Assembly: GCA_020052135.1 (NCBI GenBank) | Contig: JAGVPS010000073.1 | Span: 1 to 6,811 of the forward strand | Origin: Minisyncoccota bacterium | Lineage (GTDB): Bacteria > Patescibacteriota > Minisyncoccia > UBA6257 > 1-14-0-10-40-38 | DNA length: 6,811 nt | Direction of reading: 5' to 3' | Shown: piece by piece, positions 4,546 to 6,811 of the stretch | How positions within the stretch are numbered: position 1 is the first letter of the stretch | Layout of the letters: each line of letters begins with the position of its first letter | Notes under the pieces: model-generated | Database searches by the model: none | What the model was told of the DNA's origin: nothing | Seen by the model: only the letters and a program-made list of their open reading frames with translations | Program-made: the position numbers and the translations under genes

Positions 4546-4608
4546 GTAAGCGGCGCTCCCTCGCGTAATGCGGGGAAGCGCCGGTGCTTACGGCCACCAA
4601 TTGGCCGT
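4546..4608 (-). terminator. Paired hairpins downstream of the 62-aa membrane gene
   Basis: Read on the minus strand, the first hairpin starts right after the stop: ACGGCCA 4590-4596 with TGGCCGT 4602-4608, loop of five. The second is long: GTAAGC 4546-4551 with GCTTAC 4586-4591, and GGCGCT 4552-4557 with AGCGCC 4577-4582, continuing inward with one mismatch. It is followed by CTTTCTTGT, a T-rich tail. The two share bases 4590-4591 and so may compete. Placement suggests transcription termination of the minus-strand gene. Confidence 0.55.
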
Positions 4609-4609
4609 G

Positions 4610-4798
4610 TCACGAGAAGAAGGACGAGAAGAAGGAGCGGAGAATTGGGCCAAGCCATCCAGCAATGTACTCGAACTGGCTGAACGCAAGGAGCATGAGC
4701 AAGAAGACGAACCCGACGCCATACCCCCTCCAGCTCTCTCGGAGCCAGGTCACCTCGGGTGACGGTTGGTTCGCAACGACACTTCGCTGATTTTTCAC
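4610..4798 (-). CDS. Small membrane protein, 62 aa, GTG start
   Basis: I do not recognise a family. The protein begins MKNQRSVVANQPSPEVTWLRESWRG, has a hydrophobic helix at about residues 27-51 (YGVGFVFLLMLLAFSQFEYI) and ends in a Ser/Phe-rich tail, RSFFSSFFS. GTG 4798 is chosen because GAGGGAG lies 8 nt upstream. The frame stays open back to a GTG at 4861, but that GTG lies upstream of the predicted transcription start near 4845, in the promoter spacer. Downstream hairpins start two bases after the stop. Promoter, ribosome site, membrane helix and terminator together make it credible despite its length. The local sequence is visibly richer in GC than the neighbouring spacers, a possible sign of different origin. 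Confidence 0.6.
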   Translation of the reverse strand: MKNQRSVVANQPSPEVTWLRESWRGYGVGFVFLLMLLAFSQFEYIAGWLGPILRSFFSSFFS

Positions 4799-4851
4799 GT
4801 TCTCTCCCTCAGTGAGTTTACCGCCATCTGGACGTTCCAGAAGGTTATTAA

Positions 4852-4880
4852 AGAATAGCACATCTGCGGTATGTTGTCAA
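4852..4880 (-). promoter_or_regulatory. Promoter of the 62-aa membrane gene
   Basis: On the minus strand TTGACA (4880-4875), a consensus -35, is followed after exactly 17 bp by TATTCT (4857-4852), which matches four of six -10 positions. The transcript would start near 4845 with a leader of about 47 nt. The -35 box overlaps that of rnpB on the other strand. Confidence 0.7.
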
Positions 4881-4902
4881 TATTTCGAAAGTATGCTATA
4901 AT
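4874..4902 (+). promoter_or_regulatory. rnpB promoter
   Basis: TTGTCA (4874-4879), a 17-bp spacer and perfect TATAAT (4897-4902), preceded by TGC (extended -10). The start falls at about 4909, exactly at the 5' strand of the RNase P P1 helix. This is the strongest promoter in the window, as expected for an abundant RNA. Confidence 0.9.
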
Positions 4903-4908
4903 ACATTT

Positions 4909-5370
4909 TGGTAGCCTAGACGACCGCTCCGCCTCATTGGCGGAGAGGAAAGTCCGGACACTTATCCGCCGATGAGGCGGAACAGGTAGCGGGTAACGCC
5001 CGCCAGTACAAATGTATAAGGGCGAAAGCTCTCATACATAAGGCAGAGGTGCGAACAGTGACGTCCGAAGCGAAAGCTAAGGAGAGCCCCATCCCAAGCT
5101 CGACGGCTCAATTCTGCTCTAGGGATAAAAAGGCAGAAGTGAAACGGCTAAATCCTTACCCGAGTGCAAGGTTGTGCTCCGACCTTAAGTCGGAGAATAC
5201 CGCTATAGGTAGACAGCAATGTCTATCACAGATAAATGGTCGTACCGATTTTGTTTCCGAGCTTGTGAGGAATTACAAAATCGTGTACCCCGCCGTTGGC
5301 GGGGTTCGCGCTTGCGTAACTCGCTTTGCTCGAACGCAATCGGAACAGAATCCGGCTTATTGGCTACCAA
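4909..5370 (+). ncRNA. rnpB: RNase P RNA (catalytic RNA of tRNA 5'-end maturation)
   Basis: Ribozyme that, with the RnpA protein, removes tRNA 5' leaders. The hallmark GAGGAAAGTCCGGAC (CR-I, from 4945) and ACAGAATCCGGCTTAT (CR-V, 5345-5360) are present. GGTAGCC (4910-4916) pairs with GGCTACC (5362-5368) as P1, CGACC (4921-4925) with GGTCG (5238-5242) as P2, and CTCCGCC (4927-4933) with GGCGGAG (4939-4945) as P3. GGGTAACGCCC and GATAAATGG match further conserved segments, and CCGAGTGCAAGG fits CR-IV. At about 460 nt it is longer than the common 350-400. Extra length comes from a hairpin at 4965-4981 and an enlarged region (5243-5344) between P2 and the 3' core, where P19 lies in many bacteria. 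The P15-like hairpin (5177-5195) has loop CTTAA without an obvious GGU. It has its own promoter and terminator. Confidence 0.95.
4928..4981 (+). repeat. Two inverted copies of a 17-bp hairpin element inside rnpB
   Basis: The element at 4928-4944 (TCCGCC-TCATT-GGCGGA) is the reverse complement of that at 4965-4981 (TCCGCC-GATGA-GGCGGA) at 16 of 17 positions, and the odd position would be a G-U wobble in RNA. Each folds as a local hairpin, the first being P3. Together they could instead pair with each other across CR-I. The second copy looks like an insertion relative to the usual bacterial RNase P layout. Confidence 0.75.
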
Positions 5371-5398
5371 AAAAACACCGCCTTAGGGCGGTGTTTTT
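5371..5398. terminator. Bidirectional intrinsic terminator between rnpB and rnhA
   Basis: A 12-bp stem (arms 5371-5382 and 5387-5398, ACACCGCC with GGCGGTGT plus an A/T base) has a TTAG loop. A T-run ends it on the plus strand and, by symmetry, on the minus strand. It closes rnpB from the left and the rnhA operon from the right, and it includes part of the rnhA stop codon (5399-5397). Confidence 0.92.
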
Positions 5399-5852
5399 AT
5401 AAAAGTGTTTGCTCGTTTTCTGATGCGGGGCGGTGTCCATCCAGCGCCTGATTTACCATCGCATCCGCATCTTTATTCTCGGCGCGCGGCACATGGCTGA
5501 AATGCGCAGATTTAAAATCTTGTTTCATGTTCCAGAGTTCAAGAAAGAGCGTCTGCAAATCCGGCTCTAAAATTTTGTAGCGGCCGTTCATTTGCTCGAC
5601 AATAAGCTTGCTGTCCATGCGGATATCAAGCGCTGTTTTCTTTGCCACAGATTTACCGAGAAGCTGTTTTGCTTTTTTAAGGGCGCTAATCACTGCGCGA
5701 TATTCCGCGACATTATTAGTGGTGTGGCCAATCGCCTCGCCATACTTCCTCCCGCCTACCACAAACCCAATAGCCGCGGGTCCTGGATTGCCGCGTGATC
5801 CGCCGTCTGTGTAGATAACTAATATTTCATCAGCAAAGAGCTTTTCAGGCAT
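5397..5852 (-). CDS. rnhA: Ribonuclease HI
   Basis: Cuts the RNA strand of RNA-DNA hybrids (Okazaki primers, R-loops). The 151-aa protein from ATG 5852 is normal for RNase HI. It has YTDGGSRGNPGPAA (14-27), TNNVAEYRAV (45-54), MDSKLIVEQMNGRYKI (79-94) and HVPRAENKDADAMVNQAL (120-137). The catalytic set D-E-D-D is complete: Asp16, Glu50, Asp80 and Asp130. An earlier in-frame ATG at 5882 would add ten residues (MLNYHGNTRK) without homology and lengthen the overlap with the DHH gene from 8 to 38 bp, so 5852 is preferred; AAGAA just upstream is only a weak ribosome site. It is the last gene of the pgk-DHH-rnhA operon and its stop lies in the terminator stem. Confidence 0.95.
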   Translation of the reverse strand: MPEKLFADEILVIYTDGGSRGNPGPAAIGFVVGGRKYGEAIGHTTNNVAEYRAVISALKKAKQLLGKSVAKKTALDIRMDSKLIVEQMNGRYKILEPDLQTLFLELWNMKQDFKSAHFSHVPRAENKDADAMVNQALDGHRPASENEQTLL

Positions 5853-6681
5853 TTTTCTTGTATTGCCATGGTAGTTTAGCATTTAGTGGCAGCTTTATTC
5901 CAGCAGCTCCTGGATGCCCGCCGCCGCCATAACGCTTTGCAAGACGAGCTACATTAATTTTCTTTGATCGAAGAGAGATGGAATAATAATCTTTTCTCCT
6001 TGACCAAATAATACCTATAGGGAATTTAAGGGTATGATATAGCTCATAGCCAATTTCTGAATTAAGGATAGGAGAGTTAACTACTCCTGCGCGATAGCCG
6101 CCAAATCGAGCTTCTGCAGCCTTACGAGCAAGATTCTTCGCGAGCGTCAACTGATATCCGAAAAGAGCAGTTCCCGTCTCAATAATTTTCTTAGCAGACG
6201 CGTTTCTCTCAAGCTTTTCTGCAAATTGGCTCCACGCTTTGAATTCCATCGGCTCAGCGTCGAGTGCGGCCATAATTTTTTGTGTCTTTGGAAGAGAGAG
6301 TCTCCACAAATCTATATCTTCAATATGCTTAAGCATACGAGGAGTGCGTTCATGAGGATGGAAAAAGGACCACGCAAGAGTTGCCCCGCTTTTATCTTTT
6401 CGAAACATATGAGTAGGAGCCTTTTTAATTTCAGGAAGTGCCTGGGCGTGATGATCAATCGTCGTAACGCTATGGGCATTTTTTAAAAGCCACGCCAGAT
6501 CTTTTCCAAAAAAGGTTATATCTAAAAGATACACACGTTTTCCGGCGAGATGCCTGTCTGGTCGTGTTTGATGTCGCAAAGGAATATACTCGGCTTGATT
6601 GCCGAATTTTTTCCAAGCTACCCAGGCGGCACCAAATCCATCTGAGCAACCGGTATGATAAAGAATTACAATATTTTTCAT
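5845..6681 (-). CDS. DHH/DHHA1-family phosphoesterase
   Basis: Predicted metal-dependent phosphoesterase. Family members degrade short oligoribonucleotides, pAp or linear dinucleotides (NrnA type) or act as exonucleases; the exact substrate here is unknown. The 278-aa protein has motif I YHTGCSDGFGAAW (8-20; His9, Asp14), LLDITF (52-57; Asp54), the DHH motif IDHHAQ (75-80; Asp76-His77-His78) and IEDIDLW (120-126). The C-terminal DHHA1 substrate motif is GGGGHPGAAG (252-261). It is somewhat shorter than NrnA (about 310-320). No membrane segment is seen. ATG 6681 lies three bases after the pgk stop with no clear ribosome site, suggesting coupling. It overlaps rnhA by 8 bp, and the pairing with RNase HI hints at a common role in RNA or nano-RNA turnover. 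It is not identified as a specific named enzyme. Confidence 0.9.
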   Translation of the reverse strand: MKNIVILYHTGCSDGFGAAWVAWKKFGNQAEYIPLRHQTRPDRHLAGKRVYLLDITFFGKDLAWLLKNAHSVTTIDHHAQALPEIKKAPTHMFRKDKSGATLAWSFFHPHERTPRMLKHIEDIDLWRLSLPKTQKIMAALDAEPMEFKAWSQFAEKLERNASAKKIIETGTALFGYQLTLAKNLARKAAEARFGGYRAGVVNSPILNSEIGYELYHTLKFPIGIIWSRRKDYYSISLRSKKINVARLAKRYGGGGHPGAAGIKLPLNAKLPWQYKKNA

Positions 6682-6684
6682 CTG

Positions 6685-6811
6685 TTACTTGAGGGCTTCA
6701 ATTCCCGGCAGTTTTTCCCCAGCGAGGAACTCCAGCATAGCACCGCCACCGGTTGAAAGGAAGCTAATTTTTTTCTCGAGTTTGAGCTTTCGGATAAGGG
6801 TCGTGGTTTCA
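6685..6811 (-). CDS. pgk: Phosphoglycerate kinase, C-terminal end (runs off the window)
   Basis: Glycolytic enzyme that makes ATP from 1,3-bisphosphoglycerate and ADP. Only the last 41 residues are visible: ETTTLIRKLKLEKKISFLST, then GGGAMLEFLAGEKLPGIEALK and TAA. STGGGAMLEFLAGEKLPGIEAL is the highly conserved PGK C-terminus, including the GGG of the nucleotide-binding region. It is the first visible gene of the minus-strand operon, three bases ahead of the DHH gene. The short fragment is diagnostic. Confidence 0.95.
   Translation of the reverse strand, partial: ETTTLIRKLKLEKKISFLSTGGGAMLEFLAGEKLPGIEALK

Noticed and set aside
4568..4790. Two overlapping plus-strand ORFs of 64 and 68 aa
   Set aside because: Charged, low-complexity translations antisense to the 62-aa membrane gene, with no promoter or ribosome site of their own.
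4799..4861. Longer version of the 62-aa protein from GTG 4861
   Set aside because: The extra codons lie over the promoter and leader; a good Shine-Dalgarno sequence precedes GTG 4798.
5049..5402. 117-aa plus-strand ORF
   Set aside because: It lies inside the RNase P RNA; conserved ribozyme segments and stems explain the sequence.
5853..5882. Ten-residue N-terminal extension of RNase HI
   Set aside because: No family similarity, no ribosome site, and a larger overlap with the DHH gene.

Overview
The window looks like a chromosomal segment from a Candidate Phyla Radiation (Patescibacteria) bacterium, most likely of the Parcubacteria group. This rests on the very compact layout, start codons that often lack a clear Shine-Dalgarno sequence, protein sequences typical of these lineages, AT-rich 7-bp-periodic spacer repeats, and small GC palindromes of the CCGCC/GGCGG kind. 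No phylogeny was run. The presence of bL9 would fit Parcubacteria better than the Microgenomates/WWE3 lineages reported to lack it, but this is weak inference.

Left part (1-1150, minus strand): a tightly packed operon of a 90-aa unrecognised helical protein, peptide deformylase (def) and methionyl-tRNA formyltransferase (fmt, cut by the window edge). The last two add and remove the formyl group at protein N-termini. The visible fmt carries Gly where the catalytic Asn is expected. A 7-bp repeat array runs in frame through its coding sequence.

Middle (1228-4192): a membrane-anchored S41 (CtpA-type) protease; ribosomal protein bL9 on the same strand; bL27 on the opposite strand, with its 3' end overlapping the bL9 gene by 23 bp; an intergenic stretch holding a multi-part GC palindrome and a G-quadruplex motif; and a PolB-like DEDDy 3'-5' exonuclease with an apparently leaderless start.

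Spacer with two small genes (4193-4907): a heptamer-periodic spacer, a terminator-like hairpin, a 52-aa single-pass membrane ORF (+), four consecutive palindromes including a perfect 36-bp one, and a convergent 62-aa membrane ORF (-). The second ORF has a good promoter, Shine-Dalgarno sequence and downstream hairpins. Its promoter shares its -35 DNA with the divergent rnpB promoter.

Right part: rnpB, the RNase P RNA (about 460 nt, longer than the usual 350-400), has hairpin insertions and a strong intrinsic terminator. The terminator is shared back to back with a minus-strand operon of pgk (C-terminal end only), a DHH/DHHA1 phosphoesterase and RNase HI. DHH phosphoesterase plus RNase HI suggests a shared role in degrading RNA or short oligonucleotides.

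No mobile element, CRISPR array, tRNA or defence system was found. The least ordinary parts are the palindrome cluster with its small membrane proteins (4311-4880), the modified RNase P RNA, and the bL9/bL27 overlap.
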